From Oligoflexus sp. (GTDB lineage: Bacteria > Bdellovibrionota_B > Oligoflexia > Oligoflexales > Oligoflexaceae), in contig JACMOC010000084.1 in assembly GCA_014378195.1 (NCBI GenBank), positions 28,469 to 92,468 on the forward strand: a stretch of 64,000 nt of DNA, in the 5' to 3' direction. Under the pieces are notes generated by a model. It searched no databases. It was not told the origin of the DNA and saw only the letters and a program-made list of their open reading frames with translations. Made by a program: the position numbers and the translations under genes. This document shows, in pieces, positions 7,906 to 18,000 of the stretch; position 1 is the first letter of the stretch, and every line of letters begins with the position of its first letter.

Positions 7906-9357
7906 TTACAGATATTCACGAGCGAGTCTGGTGATCAGCTGTATGCCATAGCCAGTGGCTAGGCCTGCCGCTGTACTGGACGGTCCTGCCATATCAATGT
8001 GCAGCCAGGGGATATCCAAATCATCAATATGACTATAAACGAATTGAGCAGCACACGACGTCTGCGCATTCGAGCGGTTTTTCACCGAATTGCACATGTC
8101 TGCAACCAGGCTCTTAAATTCGTTTTGGTAAAGCTCGGGAGCAAATGGCAGGGAATTGACGAGATCGCCACTTTCCCGCCCGATCTTTTGTGCCATGATT
8201 TCGAGATCGCTGCGGTTTGAGATGATGCCGGCATGCACGAGGCCGGTCGCTACCAACTGCGCACCGGTAAGAGTCGCGGCATCGATCAGGAGTTGTGGTT
8301 TGTATTTGCGCGCACAGTACGACAAACAATCGGCGAGTAATAAACGGCCTTCGGCGTCCGTGTTTGTCACTTCCACGGTTTTCCCGGAGTGCATCGTAAT
8401 GATGTCATCGTTACGATAAGCCGTGGGTCCGATGGCATTTTCCACAAGCGCCACAGCCACGATGAGACGATGTGGGTATTTGTTTTTCACCAAGCAGTTG
8501 AAAGCCCCGACTACGGCCGCCGCGCCTCCCATATCGCCTTTCATGCCGACCATGCTGCCGCCGACCTTCAGGCTCAGACCGCCGGAATCAAAACACACGC
8601 CTTTGCCGACAAGGACAGCCGTCTTACTCGCGCCGCGCGGTTTGTAATCGAGTATGACCATGCGGGGTTCTTCTTCGGCGGCTTTCCCAACGCTGTAGAT
8701 ACCGTTGAGGCCTTCCTTCACAAGATTTTTGCCGACAATTTCTGTGCACGTGACCGTCGTGCTGCTTTTAAATTTGCCGATGATCTCTTTCGCAAAGACC
8801 TTTGGGTTGAGGTGATTCGGCGGGAGATCCACGACCTTACAAGCCCATGCGGTTTCTTGCGCAAGCACTTTAATCACGTTGTCGATTTGGATAGGATTGC
8901 CTTTGGGATCAACGGCTAGGATATCGATCTGTTTGCTTTTGGCATTTTTTTTGAAATTTACTTCGCGAATTCTGCGCACTATGCCGGTGATTGCGCCTCC
9001 GAGATAAAGTGCGTCTTCAACGGCAATGATCACGAGGCCCCGTTCTTCGGCTTCCATGGCTTCCATTTGCTGGAAGATCCATTCGCGGCGTGAGGGGCTG
9101 TTGTCCTTGGATACACGGTCGGGAAGTATAGAGAGGATGATTTTATGAGGCTCAGCGACACCCGTCACGGAATTGAACGATGTGGGTGACTTGCCGAGTT
9201 GAGGGCTCTTCAGGCTCTCTTTAAAGTTGTGGAGCAAAGGAGCCGGAATGAGGGTTTTGTGAAAGCCCTTTTGATAGGATTTCCAAGTCCCGATAACAAA
9301 AATCGCGCCTTTGCGAGGAAACAGGTCTTTAGCGGAGTCGAGGAAGTTAATCTGCAT
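7906..9357 (-). CDS. M17 leucyl aminopeptidase
   Basis: 483 residues, close to PepA length. The dinuclear-metal ligands are all visible: K252 and D257 in VGKGVCFDSGG, D275 in MKGDMGGAA, and D334 and E336 in NTDAEGRL. It removes N-terminal amino acids from peptides in the cytoplasm. AGGAC precedes the ATG. The gene lies 51 bp after serB on the same strand. A good -10-like TATAAT (complement of 9401-9406) lies between them, so it may have its own promoter. A second M17 gene lies at 28054. Confidence 0.92.
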   Translation of the reverse strand: MQINFLDSAKDLFPRKGAIFVIGTWKSYQKGFHKTLIPAPLLHNFKESLKSPQLGKSPTSFNSVTGVAEPHKIILSILPDRVSKDNSPSRREWIFQQMEAMEAEERGLVIIAVEDALYLGGAITGIVRRIREVNFKKNAKSKQIDILAVDPKGNPIQIDNVIKVLAQETAWACKVVDLPPNHLNPKVFAKEIIGKFKSSTTVTCTEIVGKNLVKEGLNGIYSVGKAAEEEPRMVILDYKPRGASKTAVLVGKGVCFDSGGLSLKVGGSMVGMKGDMGGAAAVVGAFNCLVKNKYPHRLIVAVALVENAIGPTAYRNDDIITMHSGKTVEVTNTDAEGRLLLADCLSYCARKYKPQLLIDAATLTGAQLVATGLVHAGIISNRSDLEIMAQKIGRESGDLVNSLPFAPELYQNEFKSLVADMCNSVKNRSNAQTSCAAQFVYSHIDDLDIPWLHIDMAGPSSTAAGLATGYGIQLITRLAREYL

Positions 9358-9408
9358 AGAGGTCCTAGGCTTAGGGAAAAAGTTGCGTCAGAGTTGGTCT
9401 ATTATAAG

Positions 9409-10221
9409 CTATAAAACGTGGATGAGATCTCTATGATCATGAAAAATTGCCCCGTGAAGATGGGGTAGGAGTACTTTTTTCGGAAAATAGCCTATGGCCG
9501 CGCCGGACGCCTGCATCATGAGCAAATCGTTTGCCCCGTCGCCAATAGTTAAGGTGTCGTTCAAGTGTATATTGAGCCGTGCGCAGGTTTCTTTGAGAAA
9601 CAGGGCCTTGGATTCGGCATTGATGATAGTGCCTCTGAGGTTCCCTGTGAGGACTCCGTTTTCGCTGTCGAGCTCATTGGCTATAAAGCCTTCAAAACCG
9701 AGTGTGCGGGCGATCCCGGAGGCGAGCGCGTTGAAGCCGCCGGACACGAGATAAAGTTTGATGCCTTTTTGCTTCGCGAACGCACCGAGTTCGGTCATTC
9801 CACTATTGATCGTCAGCCTTTTGGAGACAGCTGCGATGACCGAATCCGGAAGACCGGAAAGCATGCGAACACGTTCTCTTAGGGCCGATGTGAAATCGAG
9901 GAGACCGGCCATGGCCTGCTCGGTAATAAGTGCGACTTCGTTTTCCTTACCTGCGGCCTTGGCGAGTTCGACAATCGATTCCTGAGCGATAACGGTCGAA
10001 TCCATATCGAAAAAAGCCGCTTTCCACTCTCGAACAGGCAAATAAAAGGCCGTGTGGCCTCCCTCTGTCACCCTCAGGATGCGACCTCTGATGTCGGGAG
10101 CGATTTCGTCAGCTTCCCAAACATAACGTGTGAGGCGGGGGCCATCGACACGAGCAGCCGAACCCAGATCAGCAAAAACCTTGGCGTGTTTGCTATCCAC
10201 TAAAAGCTTGAAGGTTGTCAT
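9409..10221 (-). CDS. serB: Phosphoserine phosphatase SerB
   Basis: HAD-superfamily enzyme performing the last step of serine synthesis (phosphoserine to serine). 270 residues. The nucleophile motif FFDMDST places catalytic Asp72 and Asp74. Motif II is YLVSGGFN and motif III/IV is TIGDGANDLLMM. The N-terminal 65 residues are a short regulatory-type region. SD AGGAA lies 5 nt from the ATG. The first-step enzyme SerA is encoded at 47395, not adjacent. Confidence 0.92.
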   Translation of the reverse strand: MTTFKLLVDSKHAKVFADLGSAARVDGPRLTRYVWEADEIAPDIRGRILRVTEGGHTAFYLPVREWKAAFFDMDSTVIAQESIVELAKAAGKENEVALITEQAMAGLLDFTSALRERVRMLSGLPDSVIAAVSKRLTINSGMTELGAFAKQKGIKLYLVSGGFNALASGIARTLGFEGFIANELDSENGVLTGNLRGTIINAESKALFLKETCARLNIHLNDTLTIGDGANDLLMMQASGAAIGYFPKKVLLPHLHGAIFHDHRDLIHVL

Positions 10222-10460
10222 GAGATTCCTCGCGGGATAAATCGATGACTTATGAATGGCAGATAAGGATGGATAGGATCAAGCAAAAATACACGGAAAG
10301 GAGGGGAGGGAGCTAAGGGATATATCATGGGACGAAAACTGTTGGGGGGTAGCACCGACGCATGGGATTTAAGGTGACCGCCTCCAGGCCCGGGTATTTG
10401 TAGAGCAAGAGTATAGTCTTCATGCTTTTTTCTAAAATTATTTACACTGACACACTTCGA

Positions 10461-11405
10461 TTAGTCGGGCTTATTTTTATTCGGCGATTCCTTGTCCCTA
10501 TCCAGACTCTGCTGGAGCCATTGGATGCAGAATTTTGCGGTTAGGCCCATCGTGCGTTTTTGCAGGAAGGCGACGCGAATGCGGTTGGAGACAGGGGCTT
10601 TAAGATGTATGGCCTGAAGAGTCGGATCCGCTTTCACCGCTTCCCGAATATAAGAATCGGGTACCAGACCTACGCCGATTCCCTGGCGGATGAAATTTAC
10701 GCAGCTTTGAATATCCATGACTCGAGCCCTGACATTGATGTCTTTAGGCAATCGTCCCCAGTTCTTTTTGAACCAGGCGTTCATAAGTTCCTGGGCCTCG
10801 AGGTATTGGACAAAGGGCAGTTTTGTGAATTGCTCGTAACTATCCGCATAATGTGGAAACTCACGGAGAAGACTGTCATGGCCAACCATGACATAGGGAT
10901 CTGAGGCGATCTCTTCGTAGTCTAAGTTCGGCTCGTTCACAAACGCGTCGACGAGAGCAAAGTCAATTTTGCCGTCTTCAAACCATTCTGTGATGTCAGC
11001 TGCGGGTCCAAACTTGAACTCAAATTTGACTTTGGGATGCTGATGGGCAAAATCCGCGAGGAGTTTAATCAAGGGACGACCATGGAGAGTCGGTGAGACG
11101 CCAACTTTAATTCGTCCGAGAAGCTCGCCATCCTGTTTGGAAATCTGGTGAAGAGTGTCTTCCAGGTCATCTAAACGACGCGAGCATTCCGCGTAAAGCA
11201 GATCAGCTTCGGATGTAGGGAGTATTTTGCGATTGATGCGATCGAAGAGAATGATGCCGAGGGTATCTTCGAGGGATTTTATTTGCTGACTTACACCCGA
11301 TTGAGTGAGGTGAAGTTGCTTGGCTGCCAGAGTCATGCTGCGCGTGCGGTATACAACAAGAAAGATGCGGAGGTAGTTCAGATTTAAGCGAGCCAGCAGC
11401 GACAT
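10461..11405 (-). CDS. LysR-family transcriptional regulator
   Basis: 314 residues. An N-terminal winged helix (LNLNYLRIFLVVYRTRSMT, then LHLTQSGVSQQIKSLE) is followed by a type-2 periplasmic-binding-protein-like effector domain (about 92-300). The inducer is not deducible. LysR genes usually control a divergent neighbour, but the next gene upstream is a small unknown on the same strand, so the target is unclear. GAGAGG precedes the ATG. The 239 bp between this gene and serB hold only a 16-codon ORF and no convincing terminator. Confidence 0.9.
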   Translation of the reverse strand: MSLLARLNLNYLRIFLVVYRTRSMTLAAKQLHLTQSGVSQQIKSLEDTLGIILFDRINRKILPTSEADLLYAECSRRLDDLEDTLHQISKQDGELLGRIKVGVSPTLHGRPLIKLLADFAHQHPKVKFEFKFGPAADITEWFEDGKIDFALVDAFVNEPNLDYEEIASDPYVMVGHDSLLREFPHYADSYEQFTKLPFVQYLEAQELMNAWFKKNWGRLPKDINVRARVMDIQSCVNFIRQGIGVGLVPDSYIREAVKADPTLQAIHLKAPVSNRIRVAFLQKRTMGLTAKFCIQWLQQSLDRDKESPNKNKPD

Positions 11406-11509
11406 AGAGGCCTCTCGGTGCAGAGCGGACTGGAATGATAACGGAACGGATGCAAGATATAGCTCAAAAGTGCGACCTTGTCAGCATATTTTGCTTCCGT
11501 TCCGTGATC

Positions 11510-11776
11510 TTAGACTTTGAATATCTGCTGCTTGCTCAAATGACAGTAGTAGAAGTGGGCGGCATCCAGCGCATCCATCCAGATCGTGTCATTAAAGTAG
11601 TCGTAGTGTGCAGGTATTTCTTTTAGGTCGATGGCATTCAAAACGAAGTCTGGGTCGAGCTCATAAAGTTCACACATGCCATGAAAAGACAAACGTTTGC
11701 CTTCATAACTCATGGGGTCATGGCCCAGCTCAAGCAAGGCTTGTTTGAAAATGCTTTTATCGACTTGCGGTCCCAT
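11510..11776 (-). CDS. Small protein of unknown function
   Basis: 88 residues, acidic and soluble, with no signal or membrane segment. It contains HFYYCHLSK near the C-terminus and a YELDPDFVLNAID segment. I do not recognise the family. A strong GAGGAG 9 nt before the ATG, and in-frame codon use like its neighbours, support a real gene. It stands alone between the LysR gene and the DUF4301 gene. Confidence 0.6.
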   Translation of the reverse strand: MGPQVDKSIFKQALLELGHDPMSYEGKRLSFHGMCELYELDPDFVLNAIDLKEIPAHYDYFNDTIWMDALDAAHFYYCHLSKQQIFKV

Positions 11777-11974
11777 TCAAATCACTCCTCAAAAGAAGTT
11801 TCTCTTCTTAATATTTATTTTGTATTCGTCTGCATTGAGTTTCAACGGGTAAAGCTTGCTTGGTAAGGCTTTGCTGGGTAGGGAGTGGGCAGAAAAAGGT
11901 TCGATATCTTGACGGGAGGGCGCTCTGGGGCGCTGGAAATTTGACAGAAGGCGGAACGTTATGAGGCTAAAGGA

Positions 11975-12001
11975 AAAGGGAGAAGCAAAGCTTCTCCCTT
12001 T
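11975..12001 (-). terminator. Intrinsic terminator after the DUF4301 gene
   Basis: A perfect 12-bp stem (AAAGGGAGAAGC with GCTTCTCCCTTT) and a 3-nt loop begin 6 bp beyond the stop of the DUF4301 gene. On the minus strand the stem is followed by a U-rich stretch (TTTTCCTTT). Confidence 0.8.
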
Positions 12002-12006
12002 GATTT

Positions 12007-13548
12007 CTATTTCTTAAGACCATCCAATAGCGATTTGTGCGGTTGGAAGAGCCGTCTGGGAATCTCGGGAAAAAGCACATTCGCTGTATAACTATTGCCT
12101 AGCACTTCATACAAAACGATCTCGTGATAAACCACCGGCGTGCCATGAATATTTTTCTCGGCGAGAATCCAGAAGGGGCATTGCTCCAGATCATAGACCT
12201 CAATATCCTCAGGGATCTCAGCCGCTACAAAAACGGGGTTGAAGTGGGTTGCGACTTTAGGGTCTTCCAGAAAGTGTTTCCTGTCCTCAGGGCTCGCGTG
12301 CGGGAGCTCCAGACAGATACTCACTTCACCATTCTCATGAACCGCCCGCACGGGACTACCACCCACATCTTTGCCGTTGTTAGGAACCTGACCCAAGGCG
12401 TTGAGAGGGCGATCGTAGAGTTTGCGCAAAGCCGAAAGCTCATCGCCCCGCGCGCGAAGCTCCTCAGCTAAAACCGCAGGACAATGAAACAGCTCGAACA
12501 GGAGCCGCCAGAGCGACTCGTAAGCGGATGCAAGGTCTGCGATCCAAGTCGGGCTTCGTTCACGGCCCTTTGTAAAGTCACTGCGAAGGCGATCGGCTTC
12601 TTTGCCTGCTTCCTCGGTCTTTCCGGCCCGGAGAGCATTTCTTATCCGATGAATCCCACCGAGGGCTGCCTGATGCTGAGCCAGAAAGAGCTGAGTATCA
12701 CGCAAACACAGGTCGGCTTCGCCATCTTCAATAACGTTGTCAATATTTCGAATGAAGAGCGAGTGGGCTTTGGGATAATTTTTCTTAATCTCGGGAAAAA
12801 GCCGGACCAGCATGCCATGGCCCGCCGGCACGAGAGAGAGATTCCCTGCTTCGTCCCGATAAGGGAGTCCATCACGCGTAAATCGAAGAGTTGAGAGCTC
12901 GGGGCCTTGCTCTAAAAAAAGCAAAGGATTGCTTTTGCTTGGATTTTTACCGTCAATTTTAGTGTTGAGATGTTGAGAAAAAGTTTCTGAACAACCGAGC
13001 GGAGCAACATAGACCTCGGCGATCAGACCTTTGATTTTAGCGTGCTCACTGCGTTTTTTCTCGAGATAACTGCTGCCATTCACGCGGGAAGGCAAAAGTG
13101 CCTTGGGCGAATCGATCGACTTGATAGCGTCCCGCAAAGTCTGTTCGGTAAAGCTCATTGGTATCGAACGAATAAGCTTCGCGAGATTTTCGGGGAGAGG
13201 CCAAGCGTGTCCACCTTGCGCATACAAGTTTTTGAGCTGCTCATTGATGGCCTTGCCATCGTTGTCTGCAAGCGCTTGCCGAAGCGTCTGCAACGGCTGG
13301 AAATATCGACTCGCGGCTCCAGCTGCCGGTACGAACGCAACAAAACCATCGACAGGCACCTTCTCGTCAATCTTGAAATACCGCTGCGGAAGTATCCCCT
13401 GATTATCCAGGCGCCAGGTATCGAGAATTTTAATGGTGCTTGTCATGTTCTTCTGAAGGCTACTATGAATGCGGCGTTGATGGATCCCTATATCCCGAGC
13501 ATTGAGGCCATGTTTTTGAATTTCCTGCTCGCTTAAGCCCTTTAGCAT
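12007..13548 (-). CDS. DUF4301 family protein
   Basis: 513 residues, the typical length for DUF4301, a family of unknown function seen often in Bacteroidetes. The diagnostic FVPAAGAASRYFQ (71-83) resembles a nucleotidyltransferase-type glycine-rich loop, and HGMLVRLFPEIKK and GGSPVRAVHENGE segments fit the family. No signal or membrane segment, so cytoplasmic. AGGAG lies 6 nt from the ATG. It follows the 430-residue gene (13578-14870) by 29 bp on the same strand and has a strong terminator after it, so these two form a likely operon. Confidence 0.75.
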   Translation of the reverse strand: MLKGLSEQEIQKHGLNARDIGIHQRRIHSSLQKNMTSTIKILDTWRLDNQGILPQRYFKIDEKVPVDGFVAFVPAAGAASRYFQPLQTLRQALADNDGKAINEQLKNLYAQGGHAWPLPENLAKLIRSIPMSFTEQTLRDAIKSIDSPKALLPSRVNGSSYLEKKRSEHAKIKGLIAEVYVAPLGCSETFSQHLNTKIDGKNPSKSNPLLFLEQGPELSTLRFTRDGLPYRDEAGNLSLVPAGHGMLVRLFPEIKKNYPKAHSLFIRNIDNVIEDGEADLCLRDTQLFLAQHQAALGGIHRIRNALRAGKTEEAGKEADRLRSDFTKGRERSPTWIADLASAYESLWRLLFELFHCPAVLAEELRARGDELSALRKLYDRPLNALGQVPNNGKDVGGSPVRAVHENGEVSICLELPHASPEDRKHFLEDPKVATHFNPVFVAAEIPEDIEVYDLEQCPFWILAEKNIHGTPVVYHEIVLYEVLGNSYTANVLFPEIPRRLFQPHKSLLDGLKK

Positions 13549-13577
13549 CCATCGCTCCTTTAAATTCTTCGGTTCGG

Positions 13578-14870
13578 CTACCGCCCTGCGGCCTGGGGCT
13601 GGTTCGTCCTGCTTTGTCGCCTTTGTCTTTGGAGAGCCGCACGAGCCGCACTTCGTACCATAGGAGATGGATCTTCATTTAACAAGCTGTCTAAGAGCGC
13701 TCCGGCGAGGCAATCGCCGTTGGGAAGCGGCAAAGCCTGACAAATCTCGACTCGAATCCATGCGTGAGCTTGATTATGCAAAAGTTTTAAAAATATTTCG
13801 AGCAAACTCTTTTCGCCACCGTGGCGCTTCATATGGTCAATAACAAAGCGTAAAGCGACAGGGCTTAGGTATTGACCTTCTTTTTCGATAAGGTTTTGGA
13901 GCTGCGGGGACGACTCTTTGGCCAGGATTTGCAAGGACGTCGCTTGATAGGGTGATGGGAGGTCCTGCAAATGCAGACTCTCACCAAGTTCCTGCCATCG
14001 ACTGAAGGCAAACTGCATGCACGTCAGCTCGTAGCCTTTATTGCTGAGGCGGAAGAGGGGGCCCTGGCTGCGGCGCGCCTGAGGTTCTTCATAAATCAAA
14101 CCATTACGGGAAAGCAGCCGGAGATCGGCGCCGAAGAGTTCGGACGTCGCGAATGCCTCGAGGTCCTTAGCTGATTTCCCATCAGGGAAACAAGCAGTAA
14201 GCATCGTGCTCAGAGAAATGAGGTAGTCTCGATTGAGTTTGTTTTTAGAGGTGGAGGGATCACGTTGCAAAACATTTTTGAGTCGATAGAGATCCATGTT
14301 GGCTGGGGATTCGTCGAGCTCCGCAAAGATACGCTCCATGATTTTATTGAGCTGTTGCGTGAGCTCTGGGGCAAATTGAAAAACGTCCTCATCACTGCCG
14401 ACGTTGAGAGCGTTTTTTAGCAAAGTAAGAACGTTCTGGCCGAAGCCGAGGTCGATCGCGAGACTCTCTTCATCGAGGGAAATGAGCGAGCATACGATGA
14501 GATGTTCCAAAAACTGCTCTTCATAATCATCGGCCGACCAATCCAACTCGCGCGGTGTATAGCTATGTAAAACGTCCAGGGCTGATTCAACCATTTGAGC
14601 GCTGAGCGATCCCGGGATATGATACTCGCTGTTGAGAAAATCAATGGCCAGTTCAGGAAGAAGCGCGGCATGGTGCCACTGCCTGTGCCGAATTAAAAGA
14701 TAACTCAGATCAAAACACGCGCTGCGGACGAGGGCAGGGCTGAGGCTCCGCGGATCGGTCTCCTGCAATAGCATAGAATATATCGAGTTTTGCAGCTTTT
14801 TTACGATAGGCTGTAGGCTCTCTTGATTGAGGGCTTGTGATTTGCGTGTGAAGCTATTCAGGATATCCAA
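13578..14870 (-). CDS. Helical repeat protein of unknown function
   Basis: 430 residues when started at TTG 14870, which has GAGG (14877-14880) 6 nt upstream. The frame extends further, but that would run into the divergent 1846-residue gene. The sequence is helical and Leu-rich throughout. The C-terminal part looks like HEAT-type repeats (SLLEIFLKLLHNQAHAW, then ALLDSLLNEDPSPMVRSAAR), ending in a basic tail. No enzyme motif seen. It is divergent from the giant TPR gene, sharing a 156-bp promoter region with it. Confidence 0.65.
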   Translation of the reverse strand: MDILNSFTRKSQALNQESLQPIVKKLQNSIYSMLLQETDPRSLSPALVRSACFDLSYLLIRHRQWHHAALLPELAIDFLNSEYHIPGSLSAQMVESALDVLHSYTPRELDWSADDYEEQFLEHLIVCSLISLDEESLAIDLGFGQNVLTLLKNALNVGSDEDVFQFAPELTQQLNKIMERIFAELDESPANMDLYRLKNVLQRDPSTSKNKLNRDYLISLSTMLTACFPDGKSAKDLEAFATSELFGADLRLLSRNGLIYEEPQARRSQGPLFRLSNKGYELTCMQFAFSRWQELGESLHLQDLPSPYQATSLQILAKESSPQLQNLIEKEGQYLSPVALRFVIDHMKRHGGEKSLLEIFLKLLHNQAHAWIRVEICQALPLPNGDCLAGALLDSLLNEDPSPMVRSAARAALQRQRRQSRTNQPQAAGR

Positions 14871-15026
14871 AGGACGCCTCGTCTCTGCCGCAGGCCGCGG
14901 CCGTCTATAATTTCGTAAACTTCCCTTATATTGTACCGACAAGACACACGATGAAAGAAGACTTGATTCAGCAAAATTGATGACGGGACTCTGGAAACGA
15001 GTGTCAGTGCGAAAAAGGTTGATCCC

Positions 15027-18000
15027 ATGACTGCAAGAAACCTGCAAAATTTGAATACGGACCTGGAAGAAACGGGCTTTGTCCAAACGGACGGCGATCG
15101 CTTCCGCTGGGAGACGCTGCGTGGTAAAAGTGCCAAACGGCATGAATTGCCATGGGAAATCGTTGGTTGGGAGCTTGAAGCGCGGGGGACCGAACTTTAT
15201 CAGACGAGTTTCGCAGCGCGGCTAAATGCCGATCATTTCCTTCAGAATTGCGAAGATCTCCTAAGGGATCGATTCCCGGCCTTCCGTAAGGTGGCCTTGC
15301 AGGACGACAAGAAGGGTGGACACTGGATCCTGATCGAATTTCTCGATCGCGGACTGGACGCCGACCAAAGCCGTCTGATCGAAAGCGATGACCCGATCAC
15401 CGGCGACCTTCCCCACGGGCTTGCAGCCGTTCACCTCTCTGTGATTCAAGCAGTTGGTCAACTTTCTTTGTTCATGACCAAACACTGTTTCATCGGCAAT
15501 ACCCCCGGCTCCTTGTTTATCGAGCTGCCTAAGCTTTTGAATTTAGCGCTTTTTGGGACCGCCCTTTCAGACAAAACAAATTTCAACGCCTATCTTCTGA
15601 CACTTCGTAGCGAAGAATTGCGTTCGTCACTCATAGAATTTTGCCAGCTTCCCGAATTTGTTCATAACCTTCTCATCGACAAGGGAACTGCTGAAGCCGG
15701 GTTTGGGCAGATTCGCCTTGGGTTTGAAGGTAAGAATTGGCATTTGAGCTGGTCGCATGGCGAGGAAGTTCCCGAGCTCCTCGTTCCGCCAATGGAAATC
15801 CTGGAGCAAAAAGAAGTCGCCCGGCGGTTCCAACGGCTCGATGAACTTATCCTCCTCGAAGATTTCGCGGGTGCCTTAAAACAATGTCAGGAGTACCTCG
15901 AGAAAAACCCTCAATCGCTTTACCTCATCCGTCGATGGGCGTTTCTGAGCCTTTGGGCCGGTATCGATTTTGACCAAAAATACCTCGACCTGATGATGAA
16001 GTTTGACCCTACGAACTACATGACTCTATCCCTTTGGGTCCGCCATGGCCTGAAGTCGATCAACACCGATGTTTTGCTCGAAAATCTCTCAAAACTGGGC
16101 TCAAGCCTCGGGCAGAATATCGTCGATTTTGAAGTCCTCGATATCACAAGCCTGACCTTGCCCGAGATGCTGGGCGACGCATGGAACCAAAAAGATGATC
16201 AACGCGCGGTGAGTTGTTACGAACGCGTACTGCTTGCGCGCGGCGAGATCCCCCGGATTCTTGTAAAGCTCATTCGTCTCATGCGCGATACCGATGATGC
16301 GTCCGCTGAAGAATCGTATATGGACAGACTCCTCTCGTGCGAAGTTCCAACCCGAACGCGGGCAGCGATTTATTTTCGGCTTGCCGAAATCAAACAGAAA
16401 ATGGATCCGGCTGATGCTTGTCAGTGGGCTTTAAAGAGCTGGCACACCAATCGCGGGCATGTTCGTTACGCTATCCTTGCCGCAGATCTCCTCATTCAGT
16501 TGGGCCGCTCGCAGGACGCGGCGCATGTCCTTGTTGAAACGTCCGAGCTGCTCGAAGGCAAAGCAGGTGAGATGCGTCTCGAACTCGAAATAAAAATCGC
16601 CGGTATCTGGCTTGAGCATATGCAAAGGCTTGATTTGGCCGCTGAACGCGTGACGCGCGCTTTGGAACTCATCCAGGATGAGGTTCAGGTCTACGATGAA
16701 ATTATTCGCCTCGTCCAAAAACTCGACGACGCATCCCTCCTTTTGAATGTCACAAAACGTGCCTTGGTACTCGCTGATAGCAAGCGTGATTATGAACGGA
16801 TGGCACTGTACGTGCAGGTCCTCATCGACCTTGGCGATGCTGAAAAAGACGTTGCCGTTGCCACAGATATATTTACTGTTGTTCTGAAAAACTCACTTTT
16901 GCCACCATCCACTATTCAGACCCTTTTCAAACGGGACGATTTGCAGCTTCCCTTCGCCGAGATCGTGGAGGCTTTGGAGGCACACATTGTGCTTCTCAGT
17001 CCCGAAGAGCAAGGGATTTATTTGCAAATGCTCGGGGATATGAGCCAGGATCGGCTTGAAGTTCCCGAGCGTGTTCTTGGCTATTATGAAGGTGCACTCA
17101 ACCTCAATTCGATGCACGCGCGTAGTTTTGATTTCCTCGACTCGTATTATTCGCGTATGGGAATGAACGCCCAGAGATTCACCTTGCTGCAGAAAAAACT
17201 CACACAGGCTACGGGTGGAGAGCGCGCAGTTCTTCTGCGGGAACTTTACTACTTTGATGAAGGCGTCTCGGACGCGGACAAAGATTCTTATGCGCTGCAA
17301 ATATTGTCTGCGGATGCGGATGATGTTGGTCCCGTTGAAGAACGACTTTCCGTTTACGAACAAAATCATAACGGCGAAGCCATCCTGCATTTAACGACTC
17401 TATTAAAAACGCATAACGTGGATGAGGGCGTGATATCAGGCTTTGTGCGCAGCGCCCTTAACTCAGTGCAAAGCATACAGAGCAGTAATCGCCACCTTTG
17501 GTTGATTCAACTTTTGGGACGCCTTCGGGAAATGGGGGAAGATGCGCTCGAAATCGCGCGTCTGACAGTTCAATATCTTTGGGATGCTGACGAGAAGACC
17601 TGGGTGCGCGGCCCCTTGGCTCTACTGATCAGTCGTGGCGAGATCCCTGACATCGCGCCGGGTGAAATGCTGACCATCATCGAGGATGATAATCTCAAAG
17701 TCGATCTTTTGCTGCAGCTCGCGGATCGAGCCACTGATTTTGAGGAAATAATTGCTTACGAACGCGAAGCTTTGCGCTTGGCACGCGAGATTCCTGGCTT
17801 TGTCAAAGTCAAACTCGATATCCAACGCCGCCTGGCCTTGAAATCGGAGTTCACTGTTGCCGAGCTTGACCAGTTCCTGAAGGAGGGCAAAAGCCTTGGT
17901 CAGGAAAGTGATAGTATTCAATACCTTACAAGCCAATTGCGGCATAGTACCCACGGTGATCTCCGGACCTATGTCTTGGAGCATATCCAGGACACGATAG

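Noticed and set aside
10327..10377. Short ORF of 16 codons with purine-rich upstream sequence, possible leader peptide
   Set aside because: No attenuator hairpins and no downstream plus-strand gene; the SD-like stretch is purine-rich by chance.
14871..15143. Long N-terminal extension of the 430-residue gene
   Set aside because: It would overlap the start of the divergent giant TPR gene; the TTG at 14870 has GAGG at the right distance.
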